DNA of 56,322 nucleotides from Pseudomonadales bacterium. Its GTDB lineage: Bacteria; Pseudomonadota; Gammaproteobacteria; Pseudomonadales; Azotimanducaceae. The stretch spans positions 1-56,322 of the forward strand of contig SLQW01000041.1 of NCBI GenBank assembly GCA_007131295.1, written 5' to 3'. Both the position numbers and the translations under genes were made by a program. Below the pieces are notes generated by a model. It searched no databases. It had not been told where the DNA came from and worked only from the letters and a program-made list of their open reading frames with translations. Positions 49,091 through 56,322 of this stretch are shown in pieces (positions within the stretch are counted from its first letter, which is position 1; every line of letters begins with the position of its first letter).

Positions 49091-50086
49091 TCAGGGCTGG
49101 AACCGATCGGCGGTGAAGGCTTCCAGGGTCGCCTGGGTATCCTCTCGGGTCACCCCCAGGGGCGCGATGATGGCAGTGTCGACCCCGGTGTCGAGCGCCC
49201 AGCGAATGCGCTCGTGGCACTCTTCCGCCGAACCGATCACGCCGATGGCATCGACCAGCTCGTCGCTGAGTGCACCCGTGGTCTTGTCACGATCCTTGGC
49301 CGCCCAGCCTTCACGGATCTGGGCCGCCGCCTCTTCGTATCCTGCCCAGTCGAGAAACGCGTTGTATTGCGGGGTCGCATAGTAAGGCGCAAACGCGGCA
49401 CGGAAGGCATCCCGGGCTCGCGCCTTGTCATCGGTCACGCAGACCATGAAGCGGTTGACCACCTCCGGCACTTCGCCTTTGCCGCCCCGCTCGGCGCCGA
49501 TCTTCACGTGTTCGATCATTTTCGGCAGCGCTTTCTTCGGCCAAAGATTGAAGATCACGCCGTCGGAAACCTCCGCGGCGGTCTCGATCATCTTCGAGCG
49601 CAGAGCAGCCATGTAGATGGGCGGTGGACTATCCAGCGGCGGCTGCCGATAGCCCCGGCTCTTGAGCGTCTCGCCATCAAAGTTGGACTTCTCCCCGGCG
49701 AGCATGGAGCGCACGAGTTGCACCGTCTCCTTCACGCGAGTCAGGGGTTTCTCCAGCGGGATGCCGTTCCAGCCCGTCATCATCGTGGCGCTGGATGACC
49801 CCAGACCCATGACGAAGCGCCCCGGAAGCTGCTGGCTGACGGTGTAGGCAGTCGCCGCCAGCACTGTCGGCGAACGGGTATAAACCGGCGTTACGGCGAT
49901 CCCGATGCGGATCGACTTACTGTGATCGCCGAGGATCGCCGCCAGCGTAAGGGCGTCCGGCGCACCGCCGTCGCCGAACCAGGCATCCGTGTAGCCCTGG
50001 GCTTCCGCCCACTGCACCCGCTCGATCGTGTCCTGGACGCGCGGGCCGCCCGGCAATGTCACCGCCACTCGCTTGCGTTGGGTCAT
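49091..50086 (-). CDS. LLM class F420-dependent oxidoreductase
   Basis: Luciferase-like fold enzyme of 331 residues, first gene of a three-gene operon with an enoyl-CoA hydratase and a thioesterase. Motifs: WAEAQGYTDAWFGDGGAPDA, IRIGIAVTPVYTRSPTVLAA, RFVMGLGSSSATMMTGWNGI and PIYMAALRSKMIETAAEVSD. The ATG at 50086 is preceded by AGGAGGGAGG, a very strong ribosome site; the longer in-frame start upstream is not needed. Placement with acyl-CoA-processing genes suggests that its substrate is an unsaturated acyl derivative or that it handles an intermediate of the same catabolic route. That is inference only. Confidence 0.9.
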   Translation of the reverse strand: MTQRKRVAVTLPGGPRVQDTIERVQWAEAQGYTDAWFGDGGAPDALTLAAILGDHSKSIRIGIAVTPVYTRSPTVLAATAYTVSQQLPGRFVMGLGSSSATMMTGWNGIPLEKPLTRVKETVQLVRSMLAGEKSNFDGETLKSRGYRQPPLDSPPPIYMAALRSKMIETAAEVSDGVIFNLWPKKALPKMIEHVKIGAERGGKGEVPEVVNRFMVCVTDDKARARDAFRAAFAPYYATPQYNAFLDWAGYEEAAAQIREGWAAKDRDKTTGALSDELVDAIGVIGSAEECHERIRWALDTGVDTAIIAPLGVTREDTQATLEAFTADRFQP

Positions 50087-50258
50087 GTCGCCTCCCTCCT
50101 GGTCACCCCGGCGGCCCGCACGCGCGACGCACATGCCACTCACCGCTTTCAGGGAAAGGCGGCAAGACTCGCATTGGCTCCGCAGGCGATCAAGTGGAGA
50201 CAGCGCGCGCGCCGGTGCTATCCTCGCCGCCCTCCGCGAGCACCGAGGAACCCTGCGC

Positions 50259-51314
50259 ATGTCCGGAACCGCAGTCATCACCGCTGTCCGCCCCGGCCAC
50301 GAATTCGACGAAGCAGCCCTCGCCCGCTTCCTCGAGCCGCACCTGCCCGGCGCCGCCGCTGGACTCGAAGTGCGGCAGTTCGAGGGCGGCCAGTCGAATC
50401 CCACGTTCGAGCTCACCGTCGGTGACCGTACTTTCGTGATGCGCAAGCAGCCGCCTGGCGAATTGCTTCCTTCCGCCCACCAGGTGGATCGCGAGTATCG
50501 GGTCATGGCGGCACTGGAAGGCACCGGCGTGCCGGTGCCGAAGATGATCGCGTGCTGTGAGGACACGAGCGTCATCGGCACCAAGTTCTACGTCATGGAG
50601 AAGGTTGCCGGGCGCGTGTTCAGCGACCTGCTCCTGTCCGAACTGGCCAGGGAGGACCGGCGCGCCGTCTACCTGGACCTGATCCGGGTGCTGGCCGAGC
50701 TGCACAAGGTCGATCCCGGGTCTGTGGGGCTTGCCGAGTTCGGCCGCCCGGGCAACTACTACAGTCGCCAGATCTCGCGCTGGTCACGCCAGTACGAGGC
50801 ATCCAAGACCGAAGACCTGCCGGCGATGGACAAACTGATCGCCTGGCTACCGGAGCGCATTCCCGAATCCGACGAGACCTGCGTCGTGCATGGCGACTAT
50901 CGTCTCGGTAACGTCATGCTGCATCCGACCGAACCACGCATCGTCGCGGTACTCGACTGGGAATTGTCCACCCTCGGCCACCCGCTGGCTGACCTGGGCT
51001 ACCTGTGCATGGACTACCACTCTCCCGGCTACGACGGACAGGGCCTCGGCAATGCGGACCTGGCACAGCTCGGCATTCCCGACGAGGCGGAGATGGTGCG
51101 CCATTACTGCGATCTGACGGGTCGCGACGGCATCGAAAACTGGACGTTTTATGTGGTCTACAACCTGTTCCGCTCTGCCGCGATCATCCAAGGGGTGTAC
51201 AAGCGGGGACTTGATGGCAACGCGAGTTCTGAGCAGGCGCTCGGCTATAAGGATGTCTGTCGCCTGCGGTCTGAGCTGGCCTGGAAACTCGTGGAGGACA
51301 GCGGCCTCGCTTGA
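50259..51314 (+). CDS. APH-type phosphotransferase, ACAD10/11 kinase-like
   Basis: Aminoglycoside-phosphotransferase-fold kinase of 351 residues. Visible motifs: FEGGQSNPTFELTVGDRTFV, the ATP-site MRKQPPGELLPSAHQVDREY, the catalytic loop VVHGDYRLGNVMLHP and the metal motif AVLDWELSTLGHPLADLGYL. The sequence is of the type fused to or paired with acyl-CoA dehydrogenases (ACAD10/11), which phosphorylate 4-hydroxyacyl-CoA before elimination. Antibiotic resistance is unlikely. The ATG at 50259 has GAGGAA eight bases upstream. It is divergent from the LLM-hydratase-thioesterase operon, whose first gene starts 172 bp away, and convergent with another LLM gene. Confidence 0.88.
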   Translation: MSGTAVITAVRPGHEFDEAALARFLEPHLPGAAAGLEVRQFEGGQSNPTFELTVGDRTFVMRKQPPGELLPSAHQVDREYRVMAALEGTGVPVPKMIACCEDTSVIGTKFYVMEKVAGRVFSDLLLSELAREDRRAVYLDLIRVLAELHKVDPGSVGLAEFGRPGNYYSRQISRWSRQYEASKTEDLPAMDKLIAWLPERIPESDETCVVHGDYRLGNVMLHPTEPRIVAVLDWELSTLGHPLADLGYLCMDYHSPGYDGQGLGNADLAQLGIPDEAEMVRHYCDLTGRDGIENWTFYVVYNLFRSAAIIQGVYKRGLDGNASSEQALGYKDVCRLRSELAWKLVEDSGLA

Positions 51315-51338
51315 GGCCGCTGTCCGGCTCTGGTTTGC

Positions 51339-52379
51339 TCAGAGCATGATTTCTGCCATCAGCTCGATGGCTTCCTTCTGCGCGCTGCCGATCAGCATGC
51401 TGCCCACCTCACCGCGCTTACCCGCCTCCCGCCAGCGTTGGGCGCGATCACGGATCCGGTCGGCTGGACCCACCAGGTGGCAGGCGTCGATCAGCTCGGC
51501 CGGCACTGCCGCCATGGCTTCGTCCTTCTTGCCGGCCAGATAAAGATCCTGGATCTTGGCTGCCGCCTCCTCGAAACCGAGCCGCTTCGCGTAGTCGTTG
51601 TAGAAATTCTTGTCCCGGGCACCCATGCCGCCGATATAAAGCGCCATGTTGCCGCGGATGGGCATCATGCACTGTTCGACGTCATCGCCGAGGACAACGG
51701 TCACGAACGGCGCGACATCGAAATCGGAAAGACTCTTGCCGCCGCCTGCCTTGGCGAAGCCCTTGTCGACCGGATCTTTCAGCACGCCGTAATTCTCCGG
51801 ATCCATCCAGATCGGGAAGAAACCGTCGCAGACCTCGGCGGCAGCCGCGACGCCGTTGGGGGTGATGGTCGCGGCATAGATCGGAATGTCTTCACCGCAG
51901 TGCAGGATGCTCTTCAGCGGCTTGCCGAGTCCGGTGGCGCCGGCGCCGGTATAGGGCAGCTGGTACTCCTTGCCTTCGAATACCGCCCGATCCTCGCGCG
52001 CGAAGATCATCTTCATGATCTGCACGTACTCCTTCAGGCGCGTCACCGGCTTGCCGTAGGGCACCCCGTGCCAGCCTTCGACGACCTGGGGGCCGGAGGC
52101 ACCGAGGCCGACGATGAAGCGTTCGTTGGACAGCTGTGCCAGCGTCATCGCGGTCATCGCCGCCATCGCCGGCGTCCGCGCCGGCATCTGCATGATCGCC
52201 GTTCCGACCCGGATCTTCGTGGTGTTGGCCAGGATCCAGGCAGCTGGCGTAATGGCGTCCGAACCGTAAGCTTCCGAGGTCCAGACCGAGTCGTAGCCGA
52301 GGGCCTCCGCGTGCTTGATGGCGTCCAACGGAAGGTTGATCTTGGCACCGGAATATCCGGCGATCATGCCTAGCCTCAT
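51339..52379 (-). CDS. LLM class F420-dependent oxidoreductase (Rv3520c-like)
   Basis: Luciferase-like fold enzyme of 346 residues. It opens with MRLGMIAGYSGAKINLPLDA and has ALGYDSVWTSEAYGSDAITP, VGTAIMQMPARTPAMAAMTA and FIVGLGASGPQVVEGWHGVP, the signature of the Rv3520c-type F420-dependent group. It is the nearest relative in this window of the LLM protein at 106-1152. The ATG at 52379 has AGGAG seven bases upstream. Substrate unknown. It is convergent with the APH-type kinase gene, with 24 bp between them. Confidence 0.92.
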   Translation of the reverse strand: MRLGMIAGYSGAKINLPLDAIKHAEALGYDSVWTSEAYGSDAITPAAWILANTTKIRVGTAIMQMPARTPAMAAMTAMTLAQLSNERFIVGLGASGPQVVEGWHGVPYGKPVTRLKEYVQIMKMIFAREDRAVFEGKEYQLPYTGAGATGLGKPLKSILHCGEDIPIYAATITPNGVAAAAEVCDGFFPIWMDPENYGVLKDPVDKGFAKAGGGKSLSDFDVAPFVTVVLGDDVEQCMMPIRGNMALYIGGMGARDKNFYNDYAKRLGFEEAAAKIQDLYLAGKKDEAMAAVPAELIDACHLVGPADRIRDRAQRWREAGKRGEVGSMLIGSAQKEAIELMAEIML

Positions 52380-52609
52380 GAGTCTCTCCTGCTGTGGGGC
52401 GCTCGCGCACCGTTGCATGACGAATCTTGTCCGGCCGGAGTATAGGAGGATCACAGGGCCGAAAACAGGCGACGCCTGCTCGCGCAAGCCATGAGGGCAA
52501 CGTCAACGGGTACTGCCCACGCCGACCTTACTGACCGGCTGCGGCTGGTAACATGCCCCCCCGGACCGATCTGCACGGGTCGGTTCGCCGAGCATGAGGA
52601 GGGCAGACG

Positions 52610-53575
52610 ATGGTGAGCTGGCAGACACGCATGCTCAACGGACTCATGCGAGTAGCCGTGAAGCGGCGCCTGGCCAGACAGCCCCTGGATCCCGCCCACA
52701 TCGCTGAGACTCGCGCCCGCCTCGCCCGCCTCGCGGCGCGCAACGTGTTGCCTGAGGGGGTGACCATCGCTGCCGCCGACGCCGGCGGTGTAGCTGCGGA
52801 ATGGGTGCAGCCGGGCGGCCTCAAAGTACCCGGCAAGTCCATCCTCTATCTCCACGGCGGCGGTTACATGGTCGGCGACCCGACGCTCTATCGCATGTTC
52901 ACGTGGCGCCTGGCGCAGGCCGCCTGCTGTCGGATTCTGGCAATCGACTACCGCCTGGCGCCGGAGCACCCCTACCCGGCAGCCGTCGAGGATGCTCTCG
53001 CCAGCTATCGCTGGCTGCTCGACCAAGGTCACGACGGTAGCGACATTGCCCTCGCCGGCGATTCCGCAGGTGGGAACCTCGTCCTGGTCCTGCTGCTGCG
53101 CCTGCGCGAAGAGGGCCTTCCGCTGCCCGCGTCTGCCGTGTGCTACTCACCCTGGACCGATCTCACGGGTAGCGGTGGCTCCGTGACGCTGAACGCGCGC
53201 CGGGACCCGATGCTTCCCGGGCACCGGCTGCGCGAATCGGCCCACCTCTATGCCCCGCACATGGACCACCGGGACCCGATGCTGTCGCCGGTGTTCGCTG
53301 ACTTTCGAGGATTGCCGCCGCTGGCCCTTTTCGTCGGTTCGACCGAAGTTCTGCTCGATGATGCCGTTCGCGTCGGCGACCGGGCCCGCTACGCGGGCGT
53401 CGAGGTGGAGCTGACGATCGCCCCCGCCCAGCCCCACGTCTACCCGGTGCTCGCCCGCTTCCTGCCCGAAGGTCGCGAGGCGGTGGCGGCTAGCGGTCGC
53501 TTCGTGCTCGCGCACTGGCTGCGCGCTACCGAAACGCGCGTGCGCGTCACGCAACCCGCCCGCGCTATCGCCTGA
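52610..53575 (+). CDS. Alpha/beta hydrolase, hormone-sensitive-lipase type
   Basis: Carboxylesterase/lipase of 321 residues in the HSL (family IV) branch. The oxyanion-hole motif is HGGGYMVGDPTLYR (residues 82-95), the nucleophile elbow is GDSAGG with Ser152, and Asp250 or Asp251 and His276 (QPHVYP) complete the probable triad. YRLAPEHPYPAA is a further family hallmark. No signal peptide was seen, so it is probably cytoplasmic. GAGGAGGG precedes the ATG at 52610. It lies four bases before the FFLEELY-type gene on the same strand, so the two are likely one transcript. Confidence 0.92.
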   Translation: MVSWQTRMLNGLMRVAVKRRLARQPLDPAHIAETRARLARLAARNVLPEGVTIAAADAGGVAAEWVQPGGLKVPGKSILYLHGGGYMVGDPTLYRMFTWRLAQAACCRILAIDYRLAPEHPYPAAVEDALASYRWLLDQGHDGSDIALAGDSAGGNLVLVLLLRLREEGLPLPASAVCYSPWTDLTGSGGSVTLNARRDPMLPGHRLRESAHLYAPHMDHRDPMLSPVFADFRGLPPLALFVGSTEVLLDDAVRVGDRARYAGVEVELTIAPAQPHVYPVLARFLPEGREAVAASGRFVLAHWLRATETRVRVTQPARAIA

Positions 53576-53579
53576 CGCC

Positions 53580-54317
53580 ATGCGGCAGCACGGCGGCGAA
53601 GGCCATGCGGGACGTCTCAAGCAGCTGCTGCTCGAGAATCGCGCCATGCAGCAAGCCGAAAGCGCCGATCCCGAGCGGCTCGCGCGCCTGCGGGATCTGC
53701 AGGCATGGCAGTGTCGCCGACTGCAGACGAGCCATGCCGATCTGGCAGCCGAACCACGCTATGCGCCCGGAATCGCGTTCTTCATCGATGATCTTTACGC
53801 GCCGCGGGATTTTTCCGATCGCGACGCCGACGTCGAGCAGGCTTTTCCGTACATGGTGCGCCTGCTGCCGGAGCGCGTCCTTGCCACTGCCGCCGACGCC
53901 ATGCACCTGCAGGTGCTGACCCGGGAGCTCGACAACCGCATGGTTCCCGCGCTGTTCGACGACCTTGGGGTCGAGCGCATCGACCCGCCAACGTACGCCG
54001 AAGCCTATCGGATCTGCGACGACTTCGAGGCGCGCCGGGAACAGATCAGGTTGCTCGAGGTGCTGGCGACTCGGCTCGAGGAGTACGTGCACTCGCGGCT
54101 GCTGTACACGACCCTGCGCATGGCGCATGGGCCGGCGAAGCTGCTCGGGCTCGGTGAACTGCAGACCTTCCTCGAGCGCGGCTTCAGTGCCTTCCAGCAC
54201 ATGCGCGGCTCCCGTCACTTCGTCGCCACGATCGTCGAACGCGAGAACCGCTACCTGGAACGGATCGAAACCGGTCACGATGACCCGTTTCAGCTGCCTC
54301 CGGACGCGTTAGCATAG
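53580..54317 (+). CDS. FFLEELY-motif-type hypothetical protein
   Basis: Soluble helical protein of 245 residues whose segment FFIDDLYAPRDFSDRD (about 67-82) corresponds to the FFLEELY motif that names a family of unknown function in gammaproteobacteria. The motif here is FFIDDLY. Other features are long charged helices, such as RYLERIETGHDD, and no cysteine-rich, membrane or signal segment. No role is established. It starts four bases after the hydrolase stop, within the same probable operon, and is followed by the DsbA-like gene 26 bp downstream. Confidence 0.75.
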   Translation: MRQHGGEGHAGRLKQLLLENRAMQQAESADPERLARLRDLQAWQCRRLQTSHADLAAEPRYAPGIAFFIDDLYAPRDFSDRDADVEQAFPYMVRLLPERVLATAADAMHLQVLTRELDNRMVPALFDDLGVERIDPPTYAEAYRICDDFEARREQIRLLEVLATRLEEYVHSRLLYTTLRMAHGPAKLLGLGELQTFLERGFSAFQHMRGSRHFVATIVERENRYLERIETGHDDPFQLPPDALA

Positions 54318-54343
54318 CGTTCACCGGGATACGAGGAGCCGAC

Positions 54344-55036
54344 GTGAGCAGTAAGTCCTATCAGGAATCTCCCAAGGTGCGACGCCTGCGCACCGCGATC
54401 ATCGGCGGCTTTGCCGTTCTGCTCATCGTCGTCGGCGGCATAGGCATCTGGAATGTGTTCTCCCCCATGCCCCGCGAGCTCGACGCCGGACGCCACTACG
54501 AGATCCTCGAGGGCGCCGACCGCAGCCGCTCTGGCCCCATCGTGATCACCGAGTTCTTCTCCTACGGCTGCGTGCACTGCCGCAACTTCGAGCCGCAGCT
54601 CGAGAACTGGGCGCGGCAGCTGCCAGAAGACGTACGCTTCGAGCGGGTTCCAGTCAGCTTCTCCTCTGCCTGGCGCAATCTGGCGCGCGCCTACTATGCG
54701 GCAGAGGAACTCGATGTACTCGCGCGCAATCATCGGCGCATCTTCGATGCGATCCACGTATCCGGACTCACCTTGAGTACGCCTGAGTCCGTCGCGCAGC
54801 TCATCGACGGTCAGGGCACCGACGCAGAGACCTTCCGGCGCACCATGCAGTCGCCAGCAGTGCGACGGCGCCTGGAAGACGCAGAGCAACGGATCCGGAC
54901 GTCCGGGATCAGAGCAGTCCCCACCCTGGTTGTGGACGATCGCTATCGAATCGACAGTGGCGAGCTGAGCCGACGGCAGATGCTCGATGTCGCCGACCGA
55001 CTGATCGAGCGGGAACGCGAAGCCCGCGCCCGGTGA
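54344..55036 (+). CDS. DsbA-like thiol:disulfide interchange protein
   Basis: Thioredoxin-fold protein of 230 residues with one N-terminal membrane helix (TAIIGGFAVLLIVVGGIGIW, about 17-36) and a periplasmic domain. The redox motif is SYGCVHCRNF (Cys76 and Cys79, CxxC with VH), and the cis-proline segment is IRAVPTLVVDDRY. It would introduce or shuffle disulfides in periplasmic or surface proteins; the TpsA cysteine pair in this window is a possible client, but that is speculation. It starts with GTG at 54344, with GAGGAG six bases upstream. Confidence 0.88.
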   Translation: MSSKSYQESPKVRRLRTAIIGGFAVLLIVVGGIGIWNVFSPMPRELDAGRHYEILEGADRSRSGPIVITEFFSYGCVHCRNFEPQLENWARQLPEDVRFERVPVSFSSAWRNLARAYYAAEELDVLARNHRRIFDAIHVSGLTLSTPESVAQLIDGQGTDAETFRRTMQSPAVRRRLEDAEQRIRTSGIRAVPTLVVDDRYRIDSGELSRRQMLDVADRLIEREREARAR

Positions 55037-55124
55037 CCCGAGCTCCGTTGGCCGCACGCTTGCGCCGGCACCGACCGCGTGATGAGCTAGCGCGCCCCCC
55101 CACCATCCAGGAGCTTTTCGAATC

Positions 55125-55457
55125 ATGATCGCTCGCCGCTGGCTTCTGCTCCCCGCATTGCCCGTGCTCATCGCCACCAGCGCCTGTTCGCCCTGGGTAA
55201 GGCTGACGGAAGGTGGCACGGGGGTCACCCACGTGACGGCAGCGACGGCCGCCGACCGCTGTACGCGGGTCGGGCGGGTGACCGCTGTCACCCAGCACCG
55301 GGTGGCCGGCGTCAGTCGCAACGAGGAGCGCGTGCGCGCCGAACTCCTGACCATGGCCCGCAACGAGGCGGCTGCACTGGGAGCGAATTCGGTGGTCGCC
55401 ACCAGCGAGATCACCGACGGACGCCAGAACTTCGACGCGCTCAATTGCGAGCGCTGA
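55125..55457 (+). CDS. DUF4156 lipoprotein
   Basis: Lipoprotein of 110 residues. The signal sequence MIARRWLLLPALPVLIATSA ends at a lipobox with Cys21, so it would be lipidated and placed in the inner or outer membrane facing the periplasm. The remainder has the DUF4156 pattern: CTRVGRVTAVTQHR, VRAELLTMARNEAAALGANS and a final Cys in LNCER. The function is unknown; relatives are small envelope-stress-associated lipoproteins. AGGAG precedes the ATG. Confidence 0.88.
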   Translation: MIARRWLLLPALPVLIATSACSPWVRLTEGGTGVTHVTAATAADRCTRVGRVTAVTQHRVAGVSRNEERVRAELLTMARNEAAALGANSVVATSEITDGRQNFDALNCER

Positions 55458-55535
55458 TGAGCCATCATGCACAGGGGACGCCGACGAGCGGCGTGACTTG
55501 CACCGCCGCCTGGCAGGCCTCTCAGGGAAGCGCCT

Positions 55536-56322
55536 ATGACTGAGGTCAACCAAGGCAACGACACGGCACGCGATTTTGACGTGGTGCTCTTCGGAGCCAC
55601 CGGCTTCACCGGACGCCAGACCGTGGCCTACTTTTCCAGGCATGCGCCCACCAGCGTGCGCTGGGCCATTGCCGGACGCAATGCAGCCGCACTCGACGAC
55701 GTGGCACGTGCCTGGGGGGATCCGCCGCGGATCGTCTGCGACAGTCACGACCCTGCAGCCTGCGCCGCCCTCGCGCGCAGAACCCGCATCGTGCTCACCA
55801 CGGTCGGCCCTTATGTGCTCCACGGCCAAGCGCTGGTGGAGGCGTGCGTCGAGGCGCGCACCCACTACGTGGACATTACCGGTGAGACCGCCTGGGTCCG
55901 GGACCTGGTGGACCGCTTCCACGAGACCGCCGCGGCGAACGCCACTCGCATCGTGCCCTTCTGCGGCTTCGATTCCGTGCCCTCGGATCTCGGCACGCTG
56001 ATTGCCGTCGAGCACCTGCGGCGGGCCCATGGAACGGGCTGTCGTCGCATCCGCGCCTTCCACCGCGGTCGAGGGGGCATCAACGGCGGCACCATCGCGA
56101 GTTTCCTGGCCATGCAGGAGTCGGGCGCCGCCGCTCGTATGCGCGATCCGGTCCTGCTGAATCCGCCAGGCATGCGCGAACAGAATCGTCCCGAAGCGGA
56201 AAGCGATCCTCTGCTACCGCAGTGGGAGCCGGATCTGAAGGCCTTTTCCGCTCCCTTCATCATGGGACCCATCAACACCCGGGTCGTGCGGCGCTCGGCG
56301 GCCCTCGAGGCAACCTGGCAGC
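55536..56322 (+). CDS. Saccharopine dehydrogenase family protein (partial)
   Basis: The gene runs off the window end, and 262 codons are present. The N-terminus has a Rossmann motif VVLFGATGFTGRQTVAYFSR and the family stretch TVGPYVLHGQALVEACVEAR, THYVDITGE and PFCGFDSVPSDLGTLIAVEH. The arrangement resembles trans-acting enoyl reductases of the saccharopine dehydrogenase-like group, or membrane-associated relatives known from mycobacteria; true lysine metabolism is unlikely. The ATG at 55536 has AGGGAAG upstream. The missing C-terminal part prevents a closer call. Confidence 0.85.
   Translation, partial: MTEVNQGNDTARDFDVVLFGATGFTGRQTVAYFSRHAPTSVRWAIAGRNAAALDDVARAWGDPPRIVCDSHDPAACAALARRTRIVLTTVGPYVLHGQALVEACVEARTHYVDITGETAWVRDLVDRFHETAAANATRIVPFCGFDSVPSDLGTLIAVEHLRRAHGTGCRRIRAFHRGRGGINGGTIASFLAMQESGAAARMRDPVLLNPPGMREQNRPEAESDPLLPQWEPDLKAFSAPFIMGPINTRVVRRSAALEATWQ

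Noticed and set aside
50259-51314. Aminoglycoside resistance kinase
   Set aside because: The APH fold is present, but the sequence type and context (acyl-CoA and F420 genes) fit the ACAD10/11-associated kinases, not resistance enzymes.
1-56322. tRNA, rRNA, CRISPR array or intact transposase
   Set aside because: I looked for these in all intergenic stretches and saw none. The only mobile-element hint is the repeat pair at 13270-13306.

Overview
The window is high-GC bacterial chromosomal DNA, most probably from a gammaproteobacterium. A Pseudomonas-type Fur without zinc cysteines, a DUF2058 protein, CutA, HtpX, a YiiX-like permuted NlpC/P60 protein, an FFLEELY-motif protein and a two-partner secretion pair all point that way. 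I cannot name the order from sequence alone. The unusual metabolic theme is coenzyme F420: a complete biosynthesis and reduction operon plus eight luciferase-like (LLM) F420-dependent oxidoreductases scattered over 52 kb, an inventory more typical of actinobacteria.

Layout. 1-2.8 kb: a 15-bp tandem repeat, a Fur-LLM pair and a second LLM gene. 2.9-8.8 kb: a glucosylglycerate (compatible solute) cassette, namely an MPGP-type HAD phosphatase, a GT81 glucosyl-3-phosphoglycerate synthase, a convergent GH13_18 phosphorylase and a sodium/solute symporter. A near-perfect NtrC-type palindrome and a sigma-54 -24/-12 element precede the phosphatase, suggesting nitrogen control. 8.8-13.4 kb: a small orphan gene with its own promoter and terminator, a YiiX-like hydrolase, GNAT, DUF2058, a PmtA-like methyltransferase and a pair of IS21-end-like direct repeats. 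13.4-21.6 kb: an XRE regulator and an LLM gene divergent from npdG-cofE-cofD-cofC-fbiC, followed by another LLM gene.

21.7-25.4 kb: an MFS transporter, a metallo-beta-lactamase-fold protein lacking the metal motif, and an acyl-CoA dehydrogenase. 25.5-40.6 kb: a surface module on the minus strand, consisting of a giant Ser/Thr kinase-SPOR-FGE-fold protein, a TpsB outer-membrane transporter and a 3119-residue HMW-like TpsA adhesin with eight repeated modules and a single C-terminal cysteine pair. 40.7-47.6 kb: MBL-fold proteins (one truncated), CutA, a YkgJ-type cysteine-cluster protein, two LLM genes, a lytic transglycosylase, a histidine phosphatase and HtpX. 47.6-56.3 kb: convergent-end repeats, an LLM/enoyl-CoA hydratase/thioesterase operon, an ACAD10/11-type phosphotransferase, an LLM gene, an alpha/beta hydrolase, an FFLEELY protein, a DsbA-like protein, a DUF4156 lipoprotein and the start of a saccharopine-dehydrogenase-family gene cut by the window end.

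How it fits together: npdG reduces F420 with NADPH and the LLM enzymes would spend F420H2 on substrates that the sequence does not identify. Neighbouring acyl-CoA dehydrogenase, enoyl-CoA hydratase, thioesterase and hydrolase genes suggest lipid-like or xenobiotic catabolism. No tRNA, rRNA, CRISPR array, intact transposase or integrase gene was recognised.
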